Source: Candidatus Treponema merdequi
GTDB lineage: Bacteria; Spirochaetota; Spirochaetia; Treponematales; Treponemataceae
Assembly (NCBI GenBank): GCA_018064525.1
Contig: JAGHVB010000066.1
Location: 1 to 54,589, forward strand
Direction: 5' to 3'
Length of the DNA stretch: 54,589 nucleotides
How positions within the stretch are numbered: the stretch's first letter is position 1; each line of letters begins with the position of its first letter. Positions 43,758 to 52,530 of the stretch are shown piece after piece. Position numbers and translations under genes: made by a program. A model generated the notes under the pieces. The model saw only the letters and a program-made list of their open reading frames with translations, did not search any database and was not told where the DNA came from.

Positions 43758-44162
43758 ATGCTCGTAAATATTTCTGAGATAAAAATTAAACATAGAGTCA
43801 GAAAAGATCTTGGCGACATAGAATCTCTAAAAGACAGTCTCAGAAGATACGGGCTTTTAAATCCGATTACAATTGACAGTAAATACAGACTTATTGCCGG
43901 TGAAAGACGACTTGAAGCTGCAAAAGCTTTAGGCTGGACTAACATCAATGCAGTAATAATAAATAATCTTACCCCGCTTACAAAACTCGAACTTGAGCTT
44001 GAAGAAAATAATCAGCGTAAGGAATTTACAGACGAAGAACTTCTCGAAGGCTATAAAAGACTTGAAAAATTAAGAAATCCAGGATTTTTCAGAAGACTTT
44101 TAAATGCACTCATCAGCTTTGTAAAATGGATTGTTAAAAGTATTAAAAAACTTTTTAGATAA
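43758..44162 (+). CDS. ParB-like domain protein with membrane-binding tail
   Basis: 134 residues. The first 95 form a ParB/Srx N-terminal domain: DIESLKDSLRRYGLLNPITID and RLIAGERRLEAAKALGW, then ENNQRKEFTDEELLEGYKRLE. The helix-turn-helix and dimer domains of chromosomal ParB are missing. Instead the C-terminus (about 108-134: FFRRLLNALISFVKWIVKSIKKLFR) is a basic amphipathic helix likely to lie on the membrane. It starts 11 nt after the PBP gene with CGGAG upstream and is 2 nt before rlmJ. Not a chromosome-partition ParB; role unknown, possibly NTP-binding at the membrane. Confidence 0.8.
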   Translation: MLVNISEIKIKHRVRKDLGDIESLKDSLRRYGLLNPITIDSKYRLIAGERRLEAAKALGWTNINAVIINNLTPLTKLELELEENNQRKEFTDEELLEGYKRLEKLRNPGFFRRLLNALISFVKWIVKSIKKLFR

Positions 44163-44164
44163 TT

Positions 44165-45172
44165 ATGCTGAGCTACAGACACGCTTTTCATGCCGGAAAT
44201 CATGCAGACATATTAAAACATTCTGTCCTCGTAAATATTTTTGAGTCACTGAATCAAAAGGAAAAACCATATACAGTTTTTGATACACATGCAGGAAGCG
44301 GAATTTATAATCTCGAAGATGAACGCGCCTTAAAAACAAATGAAGCAAATGACGGAATTCTCTCTCTCTTACGGAAAATGGACAATATAGATTTTCCCGA
44401 AAGCCTCTCAAATTACTATAAAATCACAGATCTTTACAAACGCCACAAAGAATATCCAGGCAGTGTGGAATTTGAAAAAATATTTACAAATCCAGCCGGC
44501 GCTCACCTGGTTTTTGAACTAAACAACTCCGAAATCGATATTTTACGGGAAAACGCACGAAAAGAACCAAGAATTCTGTTACACGGGGACAGTCCCCGCG
44601 TTAAAAAGGAGTCAATTTTAGAACAGGGGGACAGTCCTCATGTCAAAAATGAGGCCAATTTAAAGCAGTGGGACAGTCCTCATGCCATAAAAACCCAGGT
44701 TTTTCTCAAAGATGGACTTTCAGGGGTCATTTCAATGTCTCCGCCGAAGATTAAACGTGGAATCGTTCTTATTGACCCGAGCTATGAAGAAAAAAATGAT
44801 TATAAACTTGCAGAAGAAGCAGTTTCACGAATCAATAAAAAATGGAATGTAGGAATAATCGCGCTCTGGTATCCGCTTCTTGCCCACCGCTCAATTGAAA
44901 TCGAAGCAATGAAAAACTCCATCATAGCAAATGTAAAAGCACAAAACGCAAATACAGACATCATGGACGCGCGCCTTCTCGTAAACAAACCTGATTCACA
45001 TACAGAAACTTCTCTCAAAGAAAATGCAGGACCTCCACGACTCTACGGAAGCGGAATGCTCGTAATCAACTTTCCATGGAAGCTCGATGAAAAAACAAAG
45101 GACAACTTTTCGTACATCACAAATGCAATTTACAAAAACGGTTGTCCTTCATATGAAGTTAATGTCTATTAA
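44165..45172 (+). CDS. rlmJ: 23S rRNA A2030 N6-methyltransferase RlmJ with repeat insert
   Basis: 335 residues against about 280 in E. coli. The family N-terminus MLSYRHAFHAGNHADILKH and DTHAGSGIY are exact, the catalytic motif is IDPSYEEKNDY (DPPY-like), and the later ALWYPLLAHRS and MLVINFPWKLDE blocks are present. It methylates A2030 of 23S rRNA. Residues about 139-180 are an insertion made of three 14-residue repeats beginning GDSPRVKKE, GDSPHVKNE and WDSPHAIKT, encoded by three 42-bp DNA repeats. The insert sits between the helix after LVFELNNSEIDILRENAR and the strand QVFLKDGL, a surface position, so activity may be kept. Confidence 0.92.
   Translation: MLSYRHAFHAGNHADILKHSVLVNIFESLNQKEKPYTVFDTHAGSGIYNLEDERALKTNEANDGILSLLRKMDNIDFPESLSNYYKITDLYKRHKEYPGSVEFEKIFTNPAGAHLVFELNNSEIDILRENARKEPRILLHGDSPRVKKESILEQGDSPHVKNEANLKQWDSPHAIKTQVFLKDGLSGVISMSPPKIKRGIVLIDPSYEEKNDYKLAEEAVSRINKKWNVGIIALWYPLLAHRSIEIEAMKNSIIANVKAQNANTDIMDARLLVNKPDSHTETSLKENAGPPRLYGSGMLVINFPWKLDEKTKDNFSYITNAIYKNGCPSYEVNVY
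44582..44710 (+). repeat. Three 42-bp in-frame tandem repeats in rlmJ
   Basis: GGGGACAGTCC or GGGACAGTCC begins at 44585/44586, 44627/44628 and 44669/44670, an exact 42-bp period (14 codons). Copy 1 extends to a palindrome GGGGACAGTCCCC. Copies 2 and 3 share TTTARARCAG just before and CCTCATG just after the core. The same words occur on the - strand at 52.5 kb. Confidence 0.88.
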
Positions 45173-45199
45173 TAAATATTAATTAAATCAACAATGATT

Positions 45200-47806
45200 C
45201 TATTCTACTTTAACACTCAATATATCATTTGAGTTCTCGTGGAATATCTTAACGCGGCTGTTTGATTTTATGCTGTCTGAAAGCATAAGGCGTGCAAGTG
45301 GATTTTCAAGATAATTCTGAATTGCACGTTTTACAGGTCGTGCTCCAAATGCCGGGTCATACCCTTTTTCAATCAGAAAATCAACAGCTGTCTGTTCAAC
45401 ACAGAGTGTGATATGTCTGTCATTAATTCTCGATTGAACGCGGTCAATCTGTGCTTTGACAATCTGTCCGATACAGTCTTTATCAAGTCGTGTGAACATT
45501 ACAGTTTCATCGATTCGATTCAAAAACTCAGGGCGGAATTTTGATTTTAAAAGTGATTCAATCGGCTCTTTTAATGCATCAAGTTTTTCTTTTGTATCAG
45601 CATCAAGAATCATGTCACTTCCAAGATTTGATGTCATAATGATAATGCAGTTTTTAAAATCTACAAGTCTTCCCTGTCCGTCAGTTAAACGACCGTCATC
45701 CAATACCTGAAGAAGAATATTAAAAACATCGGGATGCGCTTTTTCTATTTCGTCAAAGAGAATTACGCTGTACGGTCTTCTTCTTACAGCTTCTGTGAGC
45801 TGGCCTCCTTCATCGTATCCGACATATCCCGGTGGAGCTCCAATTAAACGGCTGACAGAAAATTTTTCCATGTATTCTGACATATCGATTCTGGTAAGAG
45901 ATTTTTCATCGTTAAATAAAAAGTCTGCAAGCGTTTTTGCAAGTTCAGTTTTACCGACACCGGTAGGTCCGATAAAAAGAAAACTTCCAAGCGGTTTATT
46001 CGGGTCAGAAAGACCTGAACGATTTCTTCTTATTGCATCACTAACAACAGATACTGCTTCATTCTGTCCCATAACACGACGGTGTAAAACATTTTCAAGT
46101 TCGAGAAATTTCTGTTTTTCACCAGCCATCATTTTTGAAACAGGAATACCTGTCCAGCTTGAAACAACCTGAGCAATATCTTCTTCCGTTACTTCCTGTC
46201 TTAAAAGAGTATTTTCATCGCGTTTTCCGATATCTTCTTCTGAAGGGCTCTCAAGAAGCGCATATCCGTCAAGTTCTTTCTGTAAAGCAGGAATTGTGGA
46301 ATATTTAAGTTCGGCAGCCTTTTCAAGATTACCTTCACGGGTAAATCTTTCTTCTTCGCTGTGAGCTTTTTCAAGTTTTTCTTTTACGATACGAACGCGG
46401 TCAATCTGATTTTTTTCTGAAAGCCACTGAGATTTCATTTTATCACGAATTTCAGTTTCGGCCTTTAATTCTTCTTCAAGTTTTAATAGTCTTTCTTTTG
46501 AAGAAATATCATTTTCTTTTGAAAGCGACTGCTTTTCAATTGAAAGCTGCATGATTTTGCGTTCAACCTGATCAAGAGCAGTCGGCTGACTTTCAATTTC
46601 AATTTTAATTCTAGAGGCCGCTTCATCGACAAGATCAATTGCTTTATCTGGCATAAACCTTGTTGTTATATATCTGTTTGATAAAACAGCAGCTGCTACA
46701 AGAGCTTCATCATTAATTCTGACTCCATGATGAACTTCATATTTTTCACGAAGTCCGCGGAGAATTGCAATCGTGTCTTCTACGGTTGGCTCTGTACAAA
46801 GAACTGTCTGAAAACGACGTTCAAGAGCAGCATCTTTTTCGATATATTTTCTGTATTCATCAAGAGTTGTTGCCCCGATTACTTTTAATTCACCACGAGA
46901 AAGAGCAGGCTTTAAAAGATTTGAAGCATCAGTTCCGCCTTCTGTTGCACCAGCTCCGACAATTGTGTGAAGTTCATCGATAAAAAGAATTATGTTCCCT
47001 TCTGATTTTTCAACTTCTTTAATTACAGATTTTAAACGCTCTTCAAATTCACCACGAAATTTTGCACCGGCAACAAGCGCGCCCATATCAAGGGAAAGAA
47101 GTCTTTTATTTTTTAAGCTGTCAGGAACATCACCCTGCGCAATTCGTCTGGCAAGACCTTCGACAACAGCCGTTTTACCAACTCCAGGCTCTCCGATAAG
47201 AACAGGATTATTTTTTGTTCTTCGGCTTATGACCTGCATTACGCGTCTTATTTCATCATCGCGTCCGATTACAGGATCGATTTTATCCTGACGGGCCAAA
47301 GCTGTAAGATCGCGGCAGAATTTTTCAAGTGAACGGATTGAACTTTCCGGATCCTGAGAATCGACTCTGTTGTTTCCGCGTACTGTTTTTAATGCATTTA
47401 AAACTGCATCTTTTGAAATTCCACATGAACGCAAGGCAACTCCCGCCTCACCTGCAGATTCTGACATCGCAAGAAGAATATGTTCACACGAAAGAAATTC
47501 ATCTTTTAGAATAACCATCGCATTTTCTGCTTTTGCAAGAATTTTCTGAGCTTCAGATGAAAGTGTCATCTGAGTATTTCCAGTAACATGAGGAAGTTTT
47601 TTAAGTTCTGATCTGACTTTATCTGAAAGTTCTTTTATTGGAGTTCCAATGTTTTCAATTATCGGTGGAACAATTCCATCCTGCTGTTCTATAAGTGCCG
47701 ACAGAATGTGAATTGGAGTAATTTCTGAATGATCATTTTTCTGAGCCAGAGAAGAAGCTTCCTGTAAAGCCTCCTGGGCCTTAATTGTAAATTTTTCGTA
47801 ATTCAT
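45200..47806 (-). CDS. clpB: ClpB disaggregase chaperone
   Basis: 868 residues, the usual ClpB length. N-domain (1-150), first AAA+ with Walker A GEPGVGKT (about 203-210) and [20 protein letters not shown], coiled middle domain (about 400-530), second AAA+ with Walker A GPTGVGKT (about 605) and Walker [16 protein letters not shown]. The presence of the middle domain marks ClpB rather than ClpA/C. It rescues aggregated proteins with DnaK. No CIRCE-type inverted repeat was seen upstream. A leaderless-type promoter (47813-47841) precedes the ATG. Confidence 0.97.
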   Translation of the reverse strand: MNYEKFTIKAQEALQEASSLAQKNDHSEITPIHILSALIEQQDGIVPPIIENIGTPIKELSDKVRSELKKLPHVTGNTQMTLSSEAQKILAKAENAMVILKDEFLSCEHILLAMSESAGEAGVALRSCGISKDAVLNALKTVRGNNRVDSQDPESSIRSLEKFCRDLTALARQDKIDPVIGRDDEIRRVMQVISRRTKNNPVLIGEPGVGKTAVVEGLARRIAQGDVPDSLKNKRLLSLDMGALVAGAKFRGEFEERLKSVIKEVEKSEGNIILFIDELHTIVGAGATEGGTDASNLLKPALSRGELKVIGATTLDEYRKYIEKDAALERRFQTVLCTEPTVEDTIAILRGLREKYEVHHGVRINDEALVAAAVLSNRYITTRFMPDKAIDLVDEAASRIKIEIESQPTALDQVERKIMQLSIEKQSLSKENDISSKERLLKLEEELKAETEIRDKMKSQWLSEKNQIDRVRIVKEKLEKAHSEEERFTREGNLEKAAELKYSTIPALQKELDGYALLESPSEEDIGKRDENTLLRQEVTEEDIAQVVSSWTGIPVSKMMAGEKQKFLELENVLHRRVMGQNEAVSVVSDAIRRNRSGLSDPNKPLGSFLFIGPTGVGKTELAKTLADFLFNDEKSLTRIDMSEYMEKFSVSRLIGAPPGYVGYDEGGQLTEAVRRRPYSVILFDEIEKAHPDVFNILLQVLDDGRLTDGQGRLVDFKNCIIIMTSNLGSDMILDADTKEKLDALKEPIESLLKSKFRPEFLNRIDETVMFTRLDKDCIGQIVKAQIDRVQSRINDRHITLCVEQTAVDFLIEKGYDPAFGARPVKRAIQNYLENPLARLMLSDSIKSNSRVKIFHENSNDILSVKVE

Positions 47807-47812
47807 GATTTA

Positions 47813-47841
47813 AATTTAGTTAAGAATTCTAGAAAAGACAA
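47813..47841 (-). promoter_or_regulatory. Promoter of clpB (leaderless)
   Basis: On the - strand TTGTCT (47841-47836), 17 nt, TAAATT (47818-47813), ending 6 nt before the ATG at 47806. No ribosome site. Confidence 0.45.
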
Positions 47842-47875
47842 GTAATTTTTTTTAGTTTTACTATTTTGAAGATAT

Positions 47876-47904
47876 TAAAAAAAACGGTCTGGTAAACCAG
47901 ACCG
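47876..47904 (-). terminator. Terminator of 386-residue gene
   Basis: On the - strand CGGTCTGG (47904-47897) pairs with CCAGACCG (47892-47885), TTTA loop, then eight or more T residues. Confidence 0.92.
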
Positions 47905-47946
47905 CAGTATTAATTTCAAAAAAATTAATTATTGTGAAGATAATAA

Positions 47947-49107
47947 CTATTCTTCAACATTACCATATTCACTTACACAGTTTTCAATTTTTGCATGGTG
48001 AATAAGTTCAAGATTTTTTCTGATTTTCTTGTAAATTCTGACTTCACCATTTCCGTGATAACCGGAAAGTACTTTTAATACCCTGTGATTTCCTTCCGGA
48101 AGTTCATAATCACGAACAATCATATCGCGTGCAGAACAGAAAATATCAATATCACAGACATAAATCTTATTATGAATACTAACAGACCAGTGAAGTTTTT
48201 CATCATCTTCTTCACCGGGAACAGGAATGCAATTATAAACAATTTCATATTTGCTGAATTTTCCGGATGGGGAAAAATTAAATTCATCACCATCAATACG
48301 ACAGAGGAATGAAAGTTTATCCTGATATATTCCCTGAACAGAAAAACAACCGTCAGAAATTAATTTTCCAGAGAAAATACTTGTCAGCTTATTGGAACTG
48401 ATATGATAAAAAGGAACCGGCATTGTTTTTCCCCAAACTTTATCACAATATCCAAAACAGGCTTTTGGTGAAACGGCATATTCTTCTTCATCAAGAACAA
48501 GACGGCCAGAAAATGCACAGTTTACACCGGAAGGAAGCCAGTATTTTTCATCACCTGAATTAATTTCTTCAAAATCATCTTTTCTTTCATAATGTAAATT
48601 CCACGAAATTGAACCAGACTGGCTCATATATTCCGGGAATCGTATTGAATCCTGTTTTGAACAGAAAAGATTTCCACTCAATGTATCATCTGAAAAAAGA
48701 TTATCAGCAATTTCAAGACAAAAACGTTTTTTATCAATTTTAAGCTGTTTGAAAGGGAAAAAGCAGTTTATCTGTCGGCGTTCATCACCGTAAATTCCTG
48801 CGCGGACAGCAACAAAAGATGGAATTACAGTTTCTTCTGCATTTTCCAGTTTTGCATCAAGATTTCCGGCTAAAGCTGCCTGCAAATCATCTGACTGTAA
48901 TTTTGGACGGGATTTTTGTGTCAATACGAATTCATCTGGAGAAACTGCAGGATTTTCAATAAGAAGCTCAATAAAAAAAGCTGCTTCATTTCCTGTTGTA
49001 ACACTTCGTGCATTGAAATAATATCTCCAGATATCTAGTCCACTTTTCTTTAATGAACCTTTTAATTTATATCCGTTTTTCTTAATTGTCGCTTTAGAAA
49101 CTGCCAT
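47947..49107 (-). CDS. Unknown protein, possibly tocopherol-cyclase-like
   Basis: 386 residues, no signal peptide or membrane helix. Blocks such as DIWRYYFNARSVTTGNEAAF, FFIELLIENP, GSISWNLHYERKD and FGYCDKVWGKTMPVPFYHIS recall the tocopherol-cyclase-like/lipocalin-type beta-barrel proteins of bacteria, but I am not sure. Such proteins usually bind hydrophobic ligands. It lies 50 nt after a 71-residue gene on the same strand and has its own terminator. Ribosome site GAGGAT. Confidence 0.65.
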   Translation of the reverse strand: MAVSKATIKKNGYKLKGSLKKSGLDIWRYYFNARSVTTGNEAAFFIELLIENPAVSPDEFVLTQKSRPKLQSDDLQAALAGNLDAKLENAEETVIPSFVAVRAGIYGDERRQINCFFPFKQLKIDKKRFCLEIADNLFSDDTLSGNLFCSKQDSIRFPEYMSQSGSISWNLHYERKDDFEEINSGDEKYWLPSGVNCAFSGRLVLDEEEYAVSPKACFGYCDKVWGKTMPVPFYHISSNKLTSIFSGKLISDGCFSVQGIYQDKLSFLCRIDGDEFNFSPSGKFSKYEIVYNCIPVPGEEDDEKLHWSVSIHNKIYVCDIDIFCSARDMIVRDYELPEGNHRVLKVLSGYHGNGEVRIYKKIRKNLELIHHAKIENCVSEYGNVEE

Positions 49108-49157
49108 AAAAAATAATCCTCATTATTTTATCGGCAATTTTTCATTTTCAATTTAGA

Positions 49158-49373
49158 CTATTTGAAGATTTTATCAATAGTTTTACTTATATCCTTTTTA
49201 TCAGGAAAATTTTCATCAAGATATTCAAAAGCATCAACTGCATCACGCTGAACATGTTCATACCATATTGAATACAATTCCGGCTTAACTTCTTCACCTG
49301 GATAAGGGGCTCCCTGAATGTCTGAAACAAGATTTCTCATGATTTCTATACATTTTGCTAACTGCTTGTCCAT
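49158..49373 (-). CDS. Small hypothetical protein
   Basis: 71 residues, acidic and helical (CIEIMRNLVSDIQG, IWYEHVQRDAVDAFEYLDEN, DISKTIDKIFK). No membrane segment or known motif. AGAGGT before the ATG and close packing with the M16C gene upstream (24 nt) support it being real. Function unknown. Confidence 0.7.
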   Translation of the reverse strand: MDKQLAKCIEIMRNLVSDIQGAPYPGEEVKPELYSIWYEHVQRDAVDAFEYLDENFPDKKDISKTIDKIFK

Positions 49374-49397
49374 ACTTACCTCTTTAATAATAATTAA

Positions 49398-52300
49398 TTA
49401 TAAATGAAAACTCTGTTTTTTGCCAGTTTTTTTGATGGAATTTGGACAAAGGACAGCCGATTTTGAACTGCTCTTAAACGAATTATAAACGCTGACGGCC
49501 GCATTATGGACATCTCTTGCTGTAATCTCAAGCGTTGTATTAATTCTGAATTTTACATTTTCTTCAGAAATACAATATAAAAGACGGTTTTCAGCAATTC
49601 CACCAAGTGTTTTTGGTGTTTTCGGAGTCAGATCATAAGAGAACGCTCCGATTTCGGTCTTAGATATTTCATCCTCAGAAAATTCTTTTTCACTTGCTTC
49701 TTTAAGGCACTGTTCAATAACTTCTACAGATTTTAACGGATCAGGATCCCGGTAAGTCATAATACTGAAAGTCTTTTCAATTGAATCAACCCCACTGTAA
49801 GCACCATAAGCACCGCAGACAGTTCTTATCTGTTCCCACAAAATTGAATTTGAAAGCCAGCTTGAATATACACACTTTGCTACAGCTTCTCTTGTTCCAT
49901 AAGGAGAATCGGCAATATCAATTGAGCAGCCTGAAAATCCAACCTGAATATCCTTTGTATAAAATTCCACTTTATCATTTTTATAAGGATAAATTTCTGT
50001 ATATGGAATTAATGATTCAAGATTTGTTTCCGGAGAAGGATCTTTTGGTGAAACAAGATTAAGACGTGAAGCAAATGTCTTTATCTGCTTTTTGGCATCT
50101 TCAATTGAATTTTTATCACAGGTAATATAAATGAATGCTCCGGATTGAATTATTTTTTTATATATTTCAGATATTCGTTTTGAAAGTTTTCTGATATTTT
50201 TATGCTTTTTTAAAAAGATATATGCTGAAAAACCGCTTATAAGTTCATCAGTTGCTTTACTTTTATTCTTTTTTGATTCACAACGGTCTATAAGAAATTT
50301 ATATCCGGCAGATGAAAAAGAATCCTGAGCATCTTCTATTGTCTGAGCAAAAAGAGTCTTTATTCTTTTATAATCTTTAAAATCAGGATCTAAAAGGCAA
50401 TCCGCGACAAAATTTAATGAATCTTCTGTCATATGATTTAAAGTCTTAAGTTTAAAATATAACCAGTCTCGTCCGGCAATATTATATATTCCGGCATTTT
50501 CTTTTAACGGAATACTTTCTGGACTTTCCGGCATTGAACCAGTTTCTGTTCCAGCAGAAAAAGAACCAGAATACTTATTTATAATTGTCTGACATTCTTC
50601 GTAAGATTTTTTACCCCACCCGATTTCTGTAATAATTCCCATTAAAGGTCCGACATACTGATAATCTTCTGGAGACAAAGTATCAAAAGGGAAACGTATA
50701 TCAATATAGTTGATTCCATTTGTAGGCTGAATGCAATAAGCAAACGGAATTTTTTTGTCCGGAGCATATTCAAACCATTCAAGCTGTGCCTTTGGAAATT
50801 GAATTTCATATTTAACTTTTTTAATATCAATTACAGGAAGGCAATCAGTAAGATTACTTTCATCTTTTTCCTGATATTCTTTTAATGCGGAATTTTGTTT
50901 TAAAAGTTCTTCTTTTGTATAAAGCTTTTTAAGTCTTTCAATCTGAAGCTGTTCTTTTGCAAGTTCATCCTTTGTAAACTGTTCACTCGGAGTAACAACA
51001 ATAATTGCAGAATGTTTATTATCAATGAAATAACGCTGCATCAATTTTTCTATGTAGCGGCTGTCACTTTTGAGATGCTCATAAAAACGTTCAAAAGCGT
51101 CTTTAAGTAAAAGATGAGTTTCAGGTTTTTGACCATGAATCCAGGCTTTGACAACCTTTCTCATATAAACAAGTGAATAAGGTCCTGAAGTTCTTCTTAT
51201 TTCTTTCATCGCAAATTCTGCAGAAAGCAATGCACTGTCAAGATCATCTTTATTGACACCATTTTTAATAACTTTCTTAATTTCACTTATAATAAGATTA
51301 TATACTTTTTTCTTATTTTTAAGTTTTACGCCTTTTAAACCGTAACAGACAGTTCTGAATTTTGTTCCGCTGTCCATTCCTGAAAGTTCATCAATATCAA
51401 TTCCAAGATCAGAATTTAAAAGTGCATTTCTAAGAGGAGAACCATCATGTCCAAAAAGAATACTATCTACGATTGTTGTTTCTATAAAATCATCAATACT
51501 TGAAGTTTCTCCAAGATACCATGCAACACAAATTGAAGGATCTGTTGTTTCCGAAGATTTTGGACCTGTGCCATAAAATTCTTTAAGAGTATCAAAAGGT
51601 TTTATCTTTTGTTCCCTAATTAAATCGAAAGGTTTTTTGTAAAGAGAATTTTTTAAATTTCCATTTTCAGTGTTATGTTTAATTCTGTTTTCTGCTTTTG
51701 TAATAAAATTATCATAAAAGAAATCAATCTGCTTTTCTGTCGGAATGTTTCCATACAGAAAAATCAGACAATTATCCAATGTATATTTTTCTGAATAAAA
51801 CTTTTTATATTCTTCGTATGTTAAGTCAGGAATTGATTTTGGATCACCACCAGAACTCTGTGCGTATATAGTTCCATCAAAAAAAGCTTTTGACAGAACA
51901 TTATCTTCTGCCGTAAAAAACTGTGAAGCAACGCCTTTCATTTCATTATAAACAACACCCTGAATTGAATATTCATCTTTTTCATTTACTTCGAGCCTGT
52001 ATGCTTCCTGAAGAAAAGCTTCTTTTTTTAGATTCGGAAAAAAAACTGAATCTGCATAAACAGAAACCAGATTAAAATAATCTTCTTCAATGATTGAACT
52101 TACCGGATACATAGTGTGGTCACAGCCAGTAAGTGCATTAAGATAAGTATTAAGCGACTGATTTTCAAGATGAATGAACGGATCTTTTAACGGATATTTT
52201 TCTGAGCCGCAAAGCGAAGAATGTTCAATAATGTGCGCAACTCCAGTTGAATTTTCTGAAGGCGTACGAAAAGAAAAACTGCAGAGATTTTCCTTGTCAT

Positions 52301-52430
52301 CATTCAAAAGATGATAGATTTCAAGTCCATTTGTCCTGTGTCTAAGGTGAATTCCAGTTGAATTGCAGTCGGGAATCTCACGGATATCAATAATTTCAAA
52401 GTCACGATAAAATTTATCTGTTAGTTTCAA
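49398..52430 (-). CDS. M16C family zinc peptidase (PreP type)
   Basis: 1010 residues, four M16 domains as in presequence protease. The inverted zinc motif is H66-x-x-E69-H70 in VAHIIEHSSLCGSEKYPLKD, and the downstream glutamate lies in GVVYNEMKG. The second half has the C-terminal GCSIDIADSPYGTREAVAK and LTPKTPKTLGG segments. No signal peptide is visible, so it degrades short peptides in the cytoplasm, perhaps those brought in by the dpp transporter. The start is TTG with GGACAG upstream. The 95-nt gap before it carries the rlmJ-type repeats. Confidence 0.92.
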   Translation of the reverse strand: MKLTDKFYRDFEIIDIREIPDCNSTGIHLRHRTNGLEIYHLLNDDKENLCSFSFRTPSENSTGVAHIIEHSSLCGSEKYPLKDPFIHLENQSLNTYLNALTGCDHTMYPVSSIIEEDYFNLVSVYADSVFFPNLKKEAFLQEAYRLEVNEKDEYSIQGVVYNEMKGVASQFFTAEDNVLSKAFFDGTIYAQSSGGDPKSIPDLTYEEYKKFYSEKYTLDNCLIFLYGNIPTEKQIDFFYDNFITKAENRIKHNTENGNLKNSLYKKPFDLIREQKIKPFDTLKEFYGTGPKSSETTDPSICVAWYLGETSSIDDFIETTIVDSILFGHDGSPLRNALLNSDLGIDIDELSGMDSGTKFRTVCYGLKGVKLKNKKKVYNLIISEIKKVIKNGVNKDDLDSALLSAEFAMKEIRRTSGPYSLVYMRKVVKAWIHGQKPETHLLLKDAFERFYEHLKSDSRYIEKLMQRYFIDNKHSAIIVVTPSEQFTKDELAKEQLQIERLKKLYTKEELLKQNSALKEYQEKDESNLTDCLPVIDIKKVKYEIQFPKAQLEWFEYAPDKKIPFAYCIQPTNGINYIDIRFPFDTLSPEDYQYVGPLMGIITEIGWGKKSYEECQTIINKYSGSFSAGTETGSMPESPESIPLKENAGIYNIAGRDWLYFKLKTLNHMTEDSLNFVADCLLDPDFKDYKRIKTLFAQTIEDAQDSFSSAGYKFLIDRCESKKNKSKATDELISGFSAYIFLKKHKNIRKLSKRISEIYKKIIQSGAFIYITCDKNSIEDAKKQIKTFASRLNLVSPKDPSPETNLESLIPYTEIYPYKNDKVEFYTKDIQVGFSGCSIDIADSPYGTREAVAKCVYSSWLSNSILWEQIRTVCGAYGAYSGVDSIEKTFSIMTYRDPDPLKSVEVIEQCLKEASEKEFSEDEISKTEIGAFSYDLTPKTPKTLGGIAENRLLYCISEENVKFRINTTLEITARDVHNAAVSVYNSFKSSSKSAVLCPNSIKKTGKKQSFHL

Positions 52431-52474
52431 GATGTCTGTCCTTTTTACTTGTAAAATGTTTACTTGTCAAAACA

Positions 52475-52530
52475 CGGGACCTGTCCCGGTGTCTTGAATT
52501 TCAGCAAGAGGCCTGTCCCCCTGCTTTAAA
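52475..52530 (-). repeat. Two rlmJ-type short repeats at fliG1 end
   Basis: On the - strand TTTAAAGCAGGGGGACAG (52530-52513) and ACACCGGGACAGGTCCCGTG (52494-52475). The first shares TTTAAAGCAG-N-GGGACAG with rlmJ copy 3; the second resembles the palindromic copy 1. The fliG1 stop codon TAA lies inside the first (52528-52526). Confidence 0.78.
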
